From the NCBI RefSeq assembly GCF_028209625.1, contig NZ_JAQLDU010000008.1, positions 1-64,000 on the forward strand: DNA of 64,000 bases. The letters run 5' to 3'. The notes beneath the pieces are model-generated. The model saw only the letters and a program-made list of their open reading frames with translations. It made no database searches and was not told the origin of the DNA. The position numbers and the translations under genes were made by a program. Shown here piece after piece: positions 9,958 to 19,164 of this stretch. The stretch's first letter is position 1. Each line of letters begins with the position of its first letter. Origin of the DNA: Collinsella aerofaciens. GTDB taxonomy: Bacteria; Actinomycetota; Coriobacteriia; Coriobacteriales; Coriobacteriaceae.

Positions 9958-10712
9958 TGCGCGCCGGGGATTTTGTCGGCGCCAAGATCTATCGCAAGCC
10001 TACCGAGGACAAGCGCACCAAAAAGGACGGCACACCGCGCAGCCCTAAAAAGCTCGGAAAGATTCACTTTCCGGTCTTTACCCCGGGCGGTACGCGCGTG
10101 GTCGGCTTTATGGTCCGCCAGTCCGATATCGCGGGCATGATCGAGCGTCCCGATCGATTCGTAGCGCTCGACGCCATTGGTGTCTACGAGGGCGCCATTG
10201 CGGTCGATGACGTCAAGGACACGTACGATGCCGCCGCCGCCAAGCGCCTCGACATCAACCTGGACGATTGCATCATCTGGGTCGGTATGGACGTGCGCAC
10301 GGAATCGGGCGACGTCGTGGGCTATTGCTCGGACGTTGAGTTTAAGCCACGCTCGGGCATCGTGCAGGCATTCTATGTGACCGCCGGTGCTGCTTCGAGT
10401 GTTTTGGTTGGTGACACGCAGGTGCCGCCGACGATGCTGCGCGGCTACGAGAACGGCGCGATGGTCGTCTCGGACGAGGTCAAGTCGCTCGGGTATTCGG
10501 GCGGTGCGGCTGCCAAGGCCGCCGAGGCCAGCGTCGTGGTGGGCGACAAGGTCAGAAAGGGCGCCAAGGTGCTCGACGACAAGGGGTCGGTTGCCGTGGA
10601 CAAGGGCAGTCGCGCACTGGGCAAGCAGCTCGGCAAGACGCGCGGCATGTTCAAGGCCTTTAAGGACGAATACCAAAAGGCGAGCGGAGGCTCGTCTAAA
10701 GCTACAAAATAG
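9957..10712 (+). CDS. PRC-barrel domain protein
   Basis: A 251-residue soluble protein with PRC-barrel features in the first 170 residues (DFVGAKIYRK, VVGFMVRQSDIAG, GDVVGYCSDVEF) and a lysine-rich helical C-terminal part with repeats (KAAEASVVVGDKVRKG, KGSVAVDKGSRALGKQ). PRC barrels bind partners or RNA in RimM, PuhA and sporulation proteins. Coupling to the YtxH gene suggests a shared envelope or stress role, which is inference only. Confidence 0.75.
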   Translation: MRAGDFVGAKIYRKPTEDKRTKKDGTPRSPKKLGKIHFPVFTPGGTRVVGFMVRQSDIAGMIERPDRFVALDAIGVYEGAIAVDDVKDTYDAAAAKRLDINLDDCIIWVGMDVRTESGDVVGYCSDVEFKPRSGIVQAFYVTAGAASSVLVGDTQVPPTMLRGYENGAMVVSDEVKSLGYSGGAAAKAAEASVVVGDKVRKGAKVLDDKGSVAVDKGSRALGKQLGKTRGMFKAFKDEYQKASGGSSKATK

Positions 10713-10734
10713 CGACGTACCAAATGATGGGAGG

Positions 10735-10770
10735 CAAGCCGGAGACCTGTTGCTCCGGCTTGCTGTGTTT
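10735..10770 (+). terminator. Terminator-like hairpin after the PRC-barrel gene
   Basis: Arms CAAGCCGGAG and CTCCGGCTTG around an 8-base loop, followed by the weak tract CTGTGTTT. It lies between the YtxH/PRC pair and the deacetylase gene, whose ribosome site starts just after it. Confidence 0.65.
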
Positions 10771-10784
10771 AAGGGGGAGGGCAC

Positions 10785-12191
10785 ATGCGCCAAAACGGAT
10801 CCAACTTAAACGGGCGTTCGGGTGCGCGTCCGACGGCGCGCCGCGACCTGGGGCAGCTGCCCAGCGGTCAGCGCCGTCGCCGCCGTAAGCCCGGCGCGAT
10901 GTACCTCAACCATAGCCGCGGGTTTAGCGACCGCAGCGCGCGCATCGGCAACGGGCGCTCGCCGCGCCGACCGTCCCGTCTGCCCTATGCGCTCATTGCC
11001 GTGGGCTGTGCGCTCGTGCTGTTTATCGCTGCCGTCGTGGGCTACGTCAACCGCAGCGTGGACGTGGAACTCAACGGGCAAAAGACCGCGGTGCGCGTGG
11101 GCTCTACGCTGCAGAATCTCATCGACGACCAGGAGTTGACTGACACCTACGACGCAGGCGACCTGCTGGCCGTCGATGACAGCGTGCTCAAGCGCCATGG
11201 CGGCGAAAAGCTGTCGGTTAAGGTGGACGGCAAGCGCATAAAACAGGGCAAATGGGATAGCCGCGAACTTGAGGGTGGCGAGAAGGTGACGGTCAAGGAT
11301 GGCCGTAACACCTACGAGAAGCATGAGGTTCAGGCTACGGTTATCGAGCCCAAGCTCAAGGTCGAGGGCACGGGCGCCATCGAGTATGTGCAGACGTGGG
11401 GTGTCCAGGGCCGCTCCGAGGTGTGGGTCGGTGAGCAGTCGGGCAAGACGCAGGACCGCGGCGAGGTTGTGCCCGCCACCGATTGCGTCGTTGCGTGCGC
11501 CAGCGTGGCGCCCAAGGGCAACGAAAAGTACGTGGCGCTGACGTTTGACGAGGGTCCGAGCGGTGCGACCAAGCAGATTTTGCAGGTACTCAAGGAAAAG
11601 GGCGTCACCGCGACGTTCTTCCTGTCGGGCGATGCGGCCGAGGCCTCGCCTGCCACGGCCAAGGCGATTGTCGATGCCGGGTGCGAGATCGGATCCAACA
11701 GCTACAGCGACGATTCGCTCAAGGGTCAGGACCGTGAGGCGGTACGCGAGCAGATCGCGAAAGGCACCGATGCGATTAAGTCGGCGACCGGCGTGAAGAC
11801 GATGCTGCTGCGTGCTCCCTACGCTGCCTTTGACGAGCAAAACTGGATTGATGCGATGGACCTGGTCTCCGCCGTGGTCTCGTGGAATATTGACTCGGGC
11901 GACTGGCTGCTCAACGGTGCCGACGAGCAGGTCTCAACGGTGCTCGATTCGGTGACGCCGGGCAATATCGTGCTGCTCACCGATAGAGACGAATGCGCCG
12001 AGCAGACGCTCGAGGCGCTGCCGCAGATTATCGACGGTCTTGTCGCCGACGGCTACAAGATCGTGACGCTCAGCGACCTGGTTAAGACGGACACGGCATT
12101 GAGCAAAAAGCTCACCTCGCTGACGAAGGTCACCATGCCCAAGGACGCCGTGTTCCCCCAACTTGCCGAGGACGATGACACCACAGAGTAG
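10785..12191 (+). CDS. Polysaccharide deacetylase-like protein, metal ligands replaced
   Basis: A 468-residue membrane-anchored protein. Residues 1-65 are a basic cytoplasmic tail, about 66-90 a membrane helix, about 92-190 resemble a DUF348/G5-like module, and about 245-430 form an NodB-type deacetylase domain. Motif 1 is TFDEG instead of TFDDG. Motif 2, normally H-x3-H, reads GSNSYSDDS, so both zinc histidines are Asn and Asp. Motif 3 (LRAPY) and motif 4 (DSGDW) are kept. Motif 5 has Thr where the catalytic His of LLHD is expected (IVLLTDRD). Family knowledge says such a protein should not bind zinc normally. A strong AAGGGGGAGG site supports ATG 10785. Confidence 0.85.
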   Translation: MRQNGSNLNGRSGARPTARRDLGQLPSGQRRRRRKPGAMYLNHSRGFSDRSARIGNGRSPRRPSRLPYALIAVGCALVLFIAAVVGYVNRSVDVELNGQKTAVRVGSTLQNLIDDQELTDTYDAGDLLAVDDSVLKRHGGEKLSVKVDGKRIKQGKWDSRELEGGEKVTVKDGRNTYEKHEVQATVIEPKLKVEGTGAIEYVQTWGVQGRSEVWVGEQSGKTQDRGEVVPATDCVVACASVAPKGNEKYVALTFDEGPSGATKQILQVLKEKGVTATFFLSGDAAEASPATAKAIVDAGCEIGSNSYSDDSLKGQDREAVREQIAKGTDAIKSATGVKTMLLRAPYAAFDEQNWIDAMDLVSAVVSWNIDSGDWLLNGADEQVSTVLDSVTPGNIVLLTDRDECAEQTLEALPQIIDGLVADGYKIVTLSDLVKTDTALSKKLTSLTKVTMPKDAVFPQLAEDDDTTE

Positions 12192-12227
12192 TCATTGGGT
12201 AGTCGTTTAAGAACGTCCCCAATGGCT
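12190..12227. repeat. YGTCCC-core hairpin, copy 3
   Basis: Contains AGTCGTT, the core TAAGAACGTCCCC and AATGGCT, preceded by an extra AGTCATTGGG that can pair with the CCCCAATGGCT end. It begins inside the stop codon of the deacetylase gene. Confidence 0.7.
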
Positions 12228-12519
12228 ATGTCACGGATACGTCAGCGTTTGGTATGCCTGCAATGTGCAGCGCATAAATTCGATGCCGCAGGGCGATGCT
12301 GATGCTATAGTTACTGCGGTTAATGAGGGTCAAGAGAAAGGTTACAGGTGAAATCCAAACCTCGACCATACAGTCGATGACCCCATGCAGGTGCTTTTTG
12401 CGCATGCACGGGGTGTAAGCGTCGAGCGGCGTGCCGCCCGCGCATGCGTATACATATCCAGAAGCCCCCGGACGCCGCACGCGCGGCCGCGCCCGGAGGA
12501 ATAATGATGGGGAGCACCA
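12192..12519 (+). other. Gene-free leader before the MgtE-like gene
   Basis: About 330 bases without a supported gene. At 12190-12227 there is a YGTCCC hairpin. At about 12374-12425 a long stem can form: ACCCCATGCAGGTGC (12380-12394) pairs with GCGCATGCACGGGGT (12400-12414), with TCGA/TCGA outside. A smaller GCGGC/GCCGC hairpin follows. This could be a regulatory leader for the metal genes downstream, but I could not match it to the M-box or any other known riboswitch core. Confidence 0.4.
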
Positions 12520-14364
12520 TTGAATTATCTGAGTGAGATGCTCAAATTGCCAGTCTTGGACGTCGACGGCGAAAAGCTCGGCGTGGTCAACGATTTTGGC
12601 ATTGCAACCGGCGAAGTTTTTCCGCACGTGACGTCGCTCGCGTTCCGCGGTCCCGGCAAGACGCCGTTCATGATCAGCTGGCGCAAATGGGTCGACCGCA
12701 TCGATGAGACAGGCGTGTATCTCAATACGTCTGCCACCAATATTCGCTTCTCGTACCTGCAGCCGACCGAGCTCCTGCTGGCGCGCGATGTTCTCAATAA
12801 GCAGATCGTCGACACGCAGGGCATGAAGGTCGTGCGCGTCAACGACATCAAGTTTTCCATGTCGGGCGAAAATCAGCTGCGCCTGCTGGGTGCCGAGGTC
12901 GGCGCCCGCGGTCTGCTGCGTGCAATCAGCCCCGCGCTCGAGCACGTCGTCGAGGGCTTTATGAAGCACCTGGGCAAGCCGCTCAGCGAGGACATTATCG
13001 CCTGGTCCTACATGGACCTGCTCGACCGCTCGACCAAGAACATTCAACTCTCGGTGTCGCACAAGACGCTCGGCGAGCTGCACCCTGCCGACATCGCCGA
13101 CATTATCGAGCAGCTCGACCCGCGCTTGCGTGCGCAGGTGTTTGCGCAGCTCGATACTGCCCAGGCCGCCGAGGCCATCTCGGAGTTCGATGACGACGAG
13201 CTTATGACCGAGATGCTCGAGGGCCTGTCCGACACCGACGCATCGTCGATGCTGGCCATGATGGACCCGGACGACGCTGCCGACCTGATCGACGAGCTTG
13301 ATTACGAGAAGGCCGAGAAGCTCCTGCGCCTGATGGGCGTCAAGGAGGAGAAGGCGATTCGTAACCTGCTGGGGTATGAGGACAACACCGCCGGCCGCAT
13401 CATGACCTCGGAGTTTGTCTCCCTGCCCGCTACGGCAACGGTCGGTGACGCCATCGAGGCGATTCGCGAGCTCGACGAGGACTTCGAGAGCGTCTATTAC
13501 GTCTATACCGAGGATCCGAGTGGCATGCTGACCGGCGTGCTTTCGCTGCGCACGCTGATCGTAGCCGACCGCGACGCCACGCTGGGTCAGTTGGCCTATC
13601 GCGACCTGGTCTATGTGTCGCCCGACGAGGACCAGGAAGACGTGACGGACGAGATGACCAAGTACGACCTGGTTGCCATCCCCGTCTGCGACGAGAACCG
13701 CCACATCCTGGGTATCGTGACCTTCGACGACGCCATGGACGTTATCGCCGAGGAGCATCAGGAGGACCTGCAGATCGCCGGTGTCGGCTCGGGCGATAGC
13801 GCGTCGGACGACTCGACGAACGTGCTCAGCTGGTTCGTGCATCGTCAGTACTGGGTTGTTGTATGGGGCATCGCATCGTGCATCATGGCGACCGTGCTGG
13901 GAACGGCGCTCGGCTCCGCGCATCTGGTGGTGTTCCCCATGTGCGCCATGCCGCTCGTGCTGCTGGCGGCCTCGCGCATGGTGTCGTTCGTCAAGAACTA
14001 CTTCCTGGAGTATGACGGTCACGACGACGAGCCCAAGCCGTATCTGGGATTCTTCTTCCAGAGCACGGGCATGGGCCTGATTCTGTCACTCGTGACCTAC
14101 CTGTGCGCCCAGCTGGTGCGCACCGCTGCATTCCCCGATGCGCCCATGTTTGAGGAGCAACTCTTTACCGGGTGCTTTAATATCGCTGCCATCATTTGCT
14201 TGGTTGGCAACATGAGTGCCGTGATTTACCTGACGGTGCTGTTCTGGCGTGACGAGCATGACCTCAACACGTCGGGCACCGCCATGAACGTTATTGCCGT
14301 CATGATCTCGTGTGTGGCGTATTGCATCGCCGCGGTGCTGCTCGCCATGTCAGTCATGGGCTAG
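12520..14364 (+). CDS. MgtE-like protein: PRC barrel, MgtE N domain, CBS pair, divergent membrane domain
   Basis: A 614-residue protein. Residues 1-90 look like a PRC barrel, about 170-270 carry the MgtE N-domain superhelix (HPADIADIIEQLDPRLRAQ, DPDDAADLIDELD), about 280-420 a CBS pair, and 430-614 five membrane helices. The membrane part lacks the GGNAGTQ motif of true MgtE channels. The start is TTG 12520: an in-frame stop lies at 12505 and GGGGAG sits at 12509-12514. It is followed 8 bases later by the NRAMP-type transporter gene. In MgtE the N and CBS domains sense cytosolic Mg2+, so this protein may sense Mg2+ for its neighbour or form its own channel. Confidence 0.82.
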   Translation: MNYLSEMLKLPVLDVDGEKLGVVNDFGIATGEVFPHVTSLAFRGPGKTPFMISWRKWVDRIDETGVYLNTSATNIRFSYLQPTELLLARDVLNKQIVDTQGMKVVRVNDIKFSMSGENQLRLLGAEVGARGLLRAISPALEHVVEGFMKHLGKPLSEDIIAWSYMDLLDRSTKNIQLSVSHKTLGELHPADIADIIEQLDPRLRAQVFAQLDTAQAAEAISEFDDDELMTEMLEGLSDTDASSMLAMMDPDDAADLIDELDYEKAEKLLRLMGVKEEKAIRNLLGYEDNTAGRIMTSEFVSLPATATVGDAIEAIRELDEDFESVYYVYTEDPSGMLTGVLSLRTLIVADRDATLGQLAYRDLVYVSPDEDQEDVTDEMTKYDLVAIPVCDENRHILGIVTFDDAMDVIAEEHQEDLQIAGVGSGDSASDDSTNVLSWFVHRQYWVVVWGIASCIMATVLGTALGSAHLVVFPMCAMPLVLLAASRMVSFVKNYFLEYDGHDDEPKPYLGFFFQSTGMGLILSLVTYLCAQLVRTAAFPDAPMFEEQLFTGCFNIAAIICLVGNMSAVIYLTVLFWRDEHDLNTSGTAMNVIAVMISCVAYCIAAVLLAMSVMG

Positions 14365-14372
14365 GTGGTCGC

Positions 14373-15635
14373 GTGCAAAATACCAAGCAAAAGTCGGGCA
14401 CCAAGCAAAAGCTGACCATCGCGGCCATCTTTGGTGCTATGGGTCCCGGTCTGCTGGCGGCGCTTTCGGGCAATGACGCCGGCGGCATTGCAACGTATTC
14501 CAGCGCGGGCGCCAGCTATGGCTATAAGATGCTCTGGATGCTTCCCGTCATGACTGTGCTGCTCATCGTGACGCAGGAGACTGCGGCGCGCTGCGGCTGC
14601 GTCACGGGCAAGGGCCTGGCATCGCTCATTCGCGAGCGCTTTGGCGTGCGCAAGAGTGTACTTGCTATGGCGGCGCTGTTGATCGCCAACACGGCTGTGA
14701 CCATTTCGGAGTTTGCGGGCATCGCCAGCGGCCTTGCTCTTTTTGGCGTGCCGGCGAGCATCTCGGTGCCGTTGGTGGCGCTGCTGGTGTGGATGCTTAC
14801 CATGTCGGGTAGTTTCCAGCGCATCGAGAAGATTCTGCTGCTGGTGAGCTGCGTGTTCGTGACCTATATCGTTGCCGCGTTTATGGCTGGCCCCAACTGG
14901 GGTGAGGTCGCGGTCGACCTGGTCGTGCCTAACATTCAAAATGATCCCAGCTACGTGTCGCTCGTGGTCGCAACGATCGGTACCACCATCGCGCCATGGA
15001 TGATTTTCTTGGCGCAGAACAACGTGGTCGATAAGAACGCGGGCGAGGACGATATCGTGCTGCAGCGCATCGATACCGTGAGCGGCTCGCTTGCCGCCGA
15101 TGTCATTGCCGGCTTTATTATCATCACGACCGGTACGGTGTTGTTCCCGGCGGGTATTCAGATTAGCGATGCTGCCGATGCTGCCCGCGCGCTGGAGCCT
15201 ATTGCGGGTCAGTGGTCTACGGTACTGTTTGCCTCGGGCCTGGTCGCGGCGAGCTTCTTGGCTGCCTGCGTGCTGCCGGGCGTTACGTCGAGTGCTATCT
15301 GCGAGGCATTTGGCTGGGAGCGCGGTGCCGATCGCAGCTGGGACGAGGCCCCGGTCTATCGCGGCATCATTACGGTCATCATCGGCATCTCTGCCGTGCT
15401 GGTGCTTATGCCCGGTGTCGATCTGTTCCAGATTATGATGACCTCGCAGGTCATCAATGGCGTGCTACTGCCCGTGGTTCTGGTGTTCCAGGTGGTTATC
15501 GCCGCCGACCGTCACATTATGGGTGCCAACCGCAACGGCCGCGTGTGGAACGTGCTCACGTGGGCGACTATCGGCGTGATTACGGTGCTAACGGTCGTCA
15601 TGTTTGTCCTGCAGGCGATGGGCTACAGCGCGTAG
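14373..15635 (+). CDS. NRAMP-related transporter, NRMT (Mg2+) subtype
   Basis: A 420-residue membrane protein with about 11 helices of the SLC11/NRAMP fold. The helix-1 metal motif, DPGN in classical Mn/Fe transporters, reads NDAGG (GNDAGGIAT), and the helix-6 motif MPH reads APW (GTTIAPWMIF). These are the changes associated with NRMT proteins such as the Eggerthella lenta one, which transports Mg2+ because the methionine that favours transition metals is gone. The start is GTG 14373, right after the stop of the MgtE-like gene, so the genes are coupled. Mg2+ specificity is inferred from these residues. Confidence 0.85.
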   Translation: MQNTKQKSGTKQKLTIAAIFGAMGPGLLAALSGNDAGGIATYSSAGASYGYKMLWMLPVMTVLLIVTQETAARCGCVTGKGLASLIRERFGVRKSVLAMAALLIANTAVTISEFAGIASGLALFGVPASISVPLVALLVWMLTMSGSFQRIEKILLLVSCVFVTYIVAAFMAGPNWGEVAVDLVVPNIQNDPSYVSLVVATIGTTIAPWMIFLAQNNVVDKNAGEDDIVLQRIDTVSGSLAADVIAGFIIITTGTVLFPAGIQISDAADAARALEPIAGQWSTVLFASGLVAASFLAACVLPGVTSSAICEAFGWERGADRSWDEAPVYRGIITVIIGISAVLVLMPGVDLFQIMMTSQVINGVLLPVVLVFQVVIAADRHIMGANRNGRVWNVLTWATIGVITVLTVVMFVLQAMGYSA

Positions 15636-15657
15636 CGCCTCTTTTGGGTTTCGAGCG

Positions 15658-15688
15658 GGCCGCGGCCATGGGCTGCGGCCTCTTTTTT
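15658..15688 (+). terminator. Intrinsic terminator after the NRMT gene
   Basis: GGCCGC and GCGGCC arms followed by TCTTTTTT. A competing palindrome, GGCCATGGGC with GCCCATGGCC at 15689-15698, overlaps the loop and T-run. Confidence 0.75.
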
Positions 15689-15767
15689 GCCCATGGCCTC
15701 TCGGAGCCGGCTCGAAAAGAGCGATTTTTGGTTGGTTGCTGCGGGTGTACACAGATTTTGCTGCGTG

Positions 15768-17984
15768 CTACTTGTCGGTGCCCAGCTTGTGTGGCTTGTA
15801 GGCGAGGGCATTGACGAGTGCGTCGGCGGCGGATTTGACGGCTGCCGGCTGCGGATCGTTGACGTGGTCCTCGGGGTGCACGGGCAGGTCTTTCTTGACC
15901 GCATCGTGGATCAGGTTGAGGTACTCGGTCACGCCGGTAGTCGACAGGTGCGTGCCGTCGCCGTCGAACAGGTCGTTGCGGTTGGCGCTGTACCCGTACC
16001 AGTCGACAACGCGTACATTCTTGTAGCGCGTGGCGGCGTTGGCGATGGCCTGGTTCGTGGACCCGACCCACGGCTGCGGGCTACGCGTGTTTACAAACAC
16101 GACAGTACGCTGCTCGCCGGCGTCGGCCATGATCGCGTCGACCTGGTCGTCGGTTACCAAGCCGTTGGTGCCCAGTGCAAAGACCACGATCTTGCCGGCA
16201 AGGTTCTGTTGGAGATAGCCCTCAAATGTCGCGCGGCCCGCATCAAACTGGCGGCCCTTTTCGGCATCGATATGGCTGTGCGGGAACACGCCGTCAAAGG
16301 TGTCTACGGCACGCAGCGACACGGAGTCGCCGATCATAAGCAGATCGTAGGAGCCATCGGGGAAGCCGTCGTTGTCCTTGTCGGTGTCGTCGGCTGCCTG
16401 TTGGTCGGCGGGCGCGGTGTTTTTGGCTTCCTTGTTGAGGACTTCGGCGCCCTCGCCGCTCAGCGCAGACGTCTCGGGCACAAAGATCAGGCCGCCCAGT
16501 GCAACGACCAACACGACAGCGCAGGCTGCGCAGACAGGGGCGTGCGCGCGCACCCAGTTGGCGGGCGTGGTGGTGCCGTCGCGGAACTCGGATACGGTGC
16601 GCCCAAAGGCGCCCTTTCTAAACGGCGTCTCGATAAAGCGATATGAACATTCGGCTACGGCGACCACCAACAACACCTGCAAAATGTACTGCCACCACGG
16701 CGTATCGTTGATGTTGGCGACCGGGTTCATGAGCAGCAGTAGCGGATAGTGCCACAGGTAGATGCTGTACGAGCGCTTGCCAACCCACACGAGCGGCTCG
16801 GCGGACAGTGCGCGGGCAACCATTCCCTGGGGCTGCACGCAGGCCGCGATGACCATGAGCGTGAGGATGGAGCATAGCAGCGTGCCGCCGCGATACTGGA
16901 ACGCGGTGTAGCCGTTGGTGAGCGCGACCATGGCGGCAAGGCCAACCAGACCCACGACGCCCAACACATCGATGGATGCGGGCGAGGACCAAAAGCGCAC
17001 GAGGGCGCTCGGCTGTGCCGGGACGGTCTCGGCTGCGTTGTCGGCCTTCTCGCTAGGCTTGCCCTCGGCGTTCTTGCCGTGCTTGGCGGCGCCAGCCAGG
17101 CGATTGAGCCCCAAACGATGAGCGAGACGCACCGGCGCCAGGTCGCGATCGGGGATAAAGGCCATCCAGGCACCCAGCAGCAGCGAGAACACGCGGGTGT
17201 CGGTGCCGTAGTACACGCGGCTGGGGTCGGCGGCAGGGTTGTAAAGCACCATCATGGCGAGGGCAGATACCGCGGCAAGGCCCAGAACCACGCGGCGCGT
17301 GTTGGGTTTGCTCACATGCATGGATACCATGGCAAACAGCAGTGGCGGCCAAATCAGGTAGAACTGTTCCTCGATGGCAAGCGACCAAAAGTGCGTAAGC
17401 GGCGAGGGGTCGCCCAGAGCATTGAAGTACGAGACGTTTTGGGCAATCTGCCACCAGTTGTTGAAGAACAGCAGCGACGGCAGGATGTCGGGGCGCATCT
17501 TGGTGAGCATCACGTGGTTAAAGATGGTGCACAGCGCGCAGGTCACGAACACTACCGTTACCACGGCGGGGACTAGGCGACGGATGCGGCGAATCCAGAA
17601 GCTCTTAAGGTCGATGCGGCCGGTCTTAGCGACTTCGTTGAGCAGCAAGCGCGTGATCAGATAGCCCGAAAGCACAAAGAAGATCGTGACGCCAAGCAGG
17701 CCGCCCTGAGCCCACGTGAGGTTGAGGTGATAGAGCACCACTGCGACGACGGCAAGCGTGCGCAGGCCGTCAAGGGCAGGGATGTAGCGGGACTTGGGGC
17801 GAGCGGGCGTCTGCTCCGCGGCGGGAGTGTTGGCGCGGCCCGCGTTGTTGGCAGAAGCGCGATGGAGGCTCGCGGTGCGTCGCGGCTCGTTGGCACGGCG
17901 TTCGCCCTTCACGCGTTCGTGCGGCGCCGGCTCGTTGCCCGTGCGGCGTCGACCGCGCGAGCCCGATTGCGAGAATTGTTCCAT
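15768..17984 (-). CDS. OatA-like acyltransferase with C-terminal SGNH domain
   Basis: A 738-residue membrane enzyme predicted to O-acetylate a cell-wall polymer. Residues 1-70 are a charged, disordered tail. An acyltransferase-3 domain of about ten helices starts at ALDGLRTLAVVAVVLYHLN, whose His is the usual catalytic residue. The extracytoplasmic SGNH hydrolase-like domain spans about 560-725: IGDSVSLRA gives the Ser, ALGTNG the Asn, and DGDGTHLS the Asp-His pair, so the second active site is intact. This two-domain form is that of peptidoglycan O-acetyltransferase OatA. A variable loop near residue 325-350 is Ala/Lys-rich. The ribosome site is weak. It is convergent with the NRMT gene. Confidence 0.9.
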   Translation of the reverse strand: MEQFSQSGSRGRRRTGNEPAPHERVKGERRANEPRRTASLHRASANNAGRANTPAAEQTPARPKSRYIPALDGLRTLAVVAVVLYHLNLTWAQGGLLGVTIFFVLSGYLITRLLLNEVAKTGRIDLKSFWIRRIRRLVPAVVTVVFVTCALCTIFNHVMLTKMRPDILPSLLFFNNWWQIAQNVSYFNALGDPSPLTHFWSLAIEEQFYLIWPPLLFAMVSMHVSKPNTRRVVLGLAAVSALAMMVLYNPAADPSRVYYGTDTRVFSLLLGAWMAFIPDRDLAPVRLAHRLGLNRLAGAAKHGKNAEGKPSEKADNAAETVPAQPSALVRFWSSPASIDVLGVVGLVGLAAMVALTNGYTAFQYRGGTLLCSILTLMVIAACVQPQGMVARALSAEPLVWVGKRSYSIYLWHYPLLLLMNPVANINDTPWWQYILQVLLVVAVAECSYRFIETPFRKGAFGRTVSEFRDGTTTPANWVRAHAPVCAACAVVLVVALGGLIFVPETSALSGEGAEVLNKEAKNTAPADQQAADDTDKDNDGFPDGSYDLLMIGDSVSLRAVDTFDGVFPHSHIDAEKGRQFDAGRATFEGYLQQNLAGKIVVFALGTNGLVTDDQVDAIMADAGEQRTVVFVNTRSPQPWVGSTNQAIANAATRYKNVRVVDWYGYSANRNDLFDGDGTHLSTTGVTEYLNLIHDAVKKDLPVHPEDHVNDPQPAAVKSAADALVNALAYKPHKLGTDK

Positions 17985-18171
17985 AAAACATCATCCAATG
18001 ACGAGAATAATCAGCACGTATTCATTGTAGCTGCCTGCCCCTGTGAATGCTTGCTGCTGGCGTAAGCTCAAGCGCGCGTCCACATCAAAGTGAACTAAAG
18101 TTATAGGGGGTGCGAGAGTGCACGATCGACGGCCGACGGTGGGCATAAGGCCCGCAGATGAGGAGGTTTCC

Positions 18172-19134
18172 ATGGCAGATCGCGGCATCGTTGCGGTGTT
18201 CGGCAGTATGAACATGGACCTTTCGGTGGCGTGCGAGCGCATACCGCGTGCGGGCGAGACCGTCGGCGGCAACGGTTTTATCACCAACGCCGGCGGTAAG
18301 GGAGCCAATCAGGCCGTTGCCGCTGCGCGCATGGGTGCGCGCACGTGCATGATCGGCGCTGTTGGGCGCGATACCTTTGGCGATGCGCTTGTGGCAGGGC
18401 TCCAGGATGCCGGCGTGGGCGTTGAGTTTGTGGCGCGTCGCGATGACGTGGAGACCGGTACCGCGACTATCATTCGCTGTGAGAGCGACAACCGCATCGT
18501 GCTGTCGCCGGGCGCCAACCATGCGCTTGCGGGCGAGGACGTTGCCCGCGCACTGAGGCGCTTGGTGGCCGACGGGCTCGACGGCGATGCCAGCGAGATT
18601 GCCCCGGCTGTCGGAAGCGTCTTTATTGCCCAGGGCGAATGTGACCTTGCGGCGACGGCCGAGGCGCTTGCTTGTGCTCACGAGCTGGGGTTCTATACGA
18701 TCTTTAACCCGGCGCCCGCCTGCGACCTGCCGGCAGGAGCGTGGCCTGCGGTCGACCTGGTCTGCCCCAACGAGACCGAGTGCCAGGTTCTGACGGGCAT
18801 TCTGCCCATGGATGATGCGAGTTGCGTCGCCGCGCTCAATGCGCTGCTCGACAAGGGCGCCGGCGCCGCGGTCATCACGCTGGGCGGTGCCGGCTCGGTT
18901 GCGCTCGGCGATGGCGGTGAGCTGCTGCGCATGCCGGCACTTTCAAGTACGGTAGTCGATACCACGGCCGCCGGCGATACGTTTATCGGTGCGTTGGCGG
19001 CGGCTCGCCTAGAGGGCTTGCAACTCTTTGAGTGCATGGCCGCGGGTGCTCGCGCCTCGGCAGTGACGGTATCGCGCCTGGGCGCTCAGCAATCGATTCC
19101 CACGCGCGCCGAAGTTGAACATTGGTTTGGTTAA
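18172..19134 (+). CDS. rbsK: Ribokinase (PfkB family)
   Basis: A 320-residue sugar kinase expected to phosphorylate ribose to ribose 5-phosphate. The N-terminal signature is visible (FGSMNMDLSV, TNAGGKGANQAVAAARMGA) and the C-terminal anion-hole and catalytic Asp motif is DTTAAGDTFIGALA. ATG 18172 is set by AGGAGG five bases upstream; an in-frame GTG at 18118 lacks one. The nucleoside hydrolase gene starts 30 bases after the stop, so the pair would release ribose from nucleosides and phosphorylate it. Confidence 0.92.
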   Translation: MADRGIVAVFGSMNMDLSVACERIPRAGETVGGNGFITNAGGKGANQAVAAARMGARTCMIGAVGRDTFGDALVAGLQDAGVGVEFVARRDDVETGTATIIRCESDNRIVLSPGANHALAGEDVARALRRLVADGLDGDASEIAPAVGSVFIAQGECDLAATAEALACAHELGFYTIFNPAPACDLPAGAWPAVDLVCPNETECQVLTGILPMDDASCVAALNALLDKGAGAAVITLGGAGSVALGDGGELLRMPALSSTVVDTTAAGDTFIGALAAARLEGLQLFECMAAGARASAVTVSRLGAQQSIPTRAEVEHWFG

Positions 19135-19164
19135 ACGATAAAGACGGAGAAGCGGAGTAGAACA

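Noticed and set aside
12232..12519. M-box (ykoK) Mg2+ riboswitch
   Set aside because: The location fits, but I could not align the conserved M-box core segments.
12226..14022. 598-residue minus-strand open frame over the MgtE-like gene
   Set aside because: Antisense of a gene with clear MgtE N and CBS domains; composition is that of a shadow frame.
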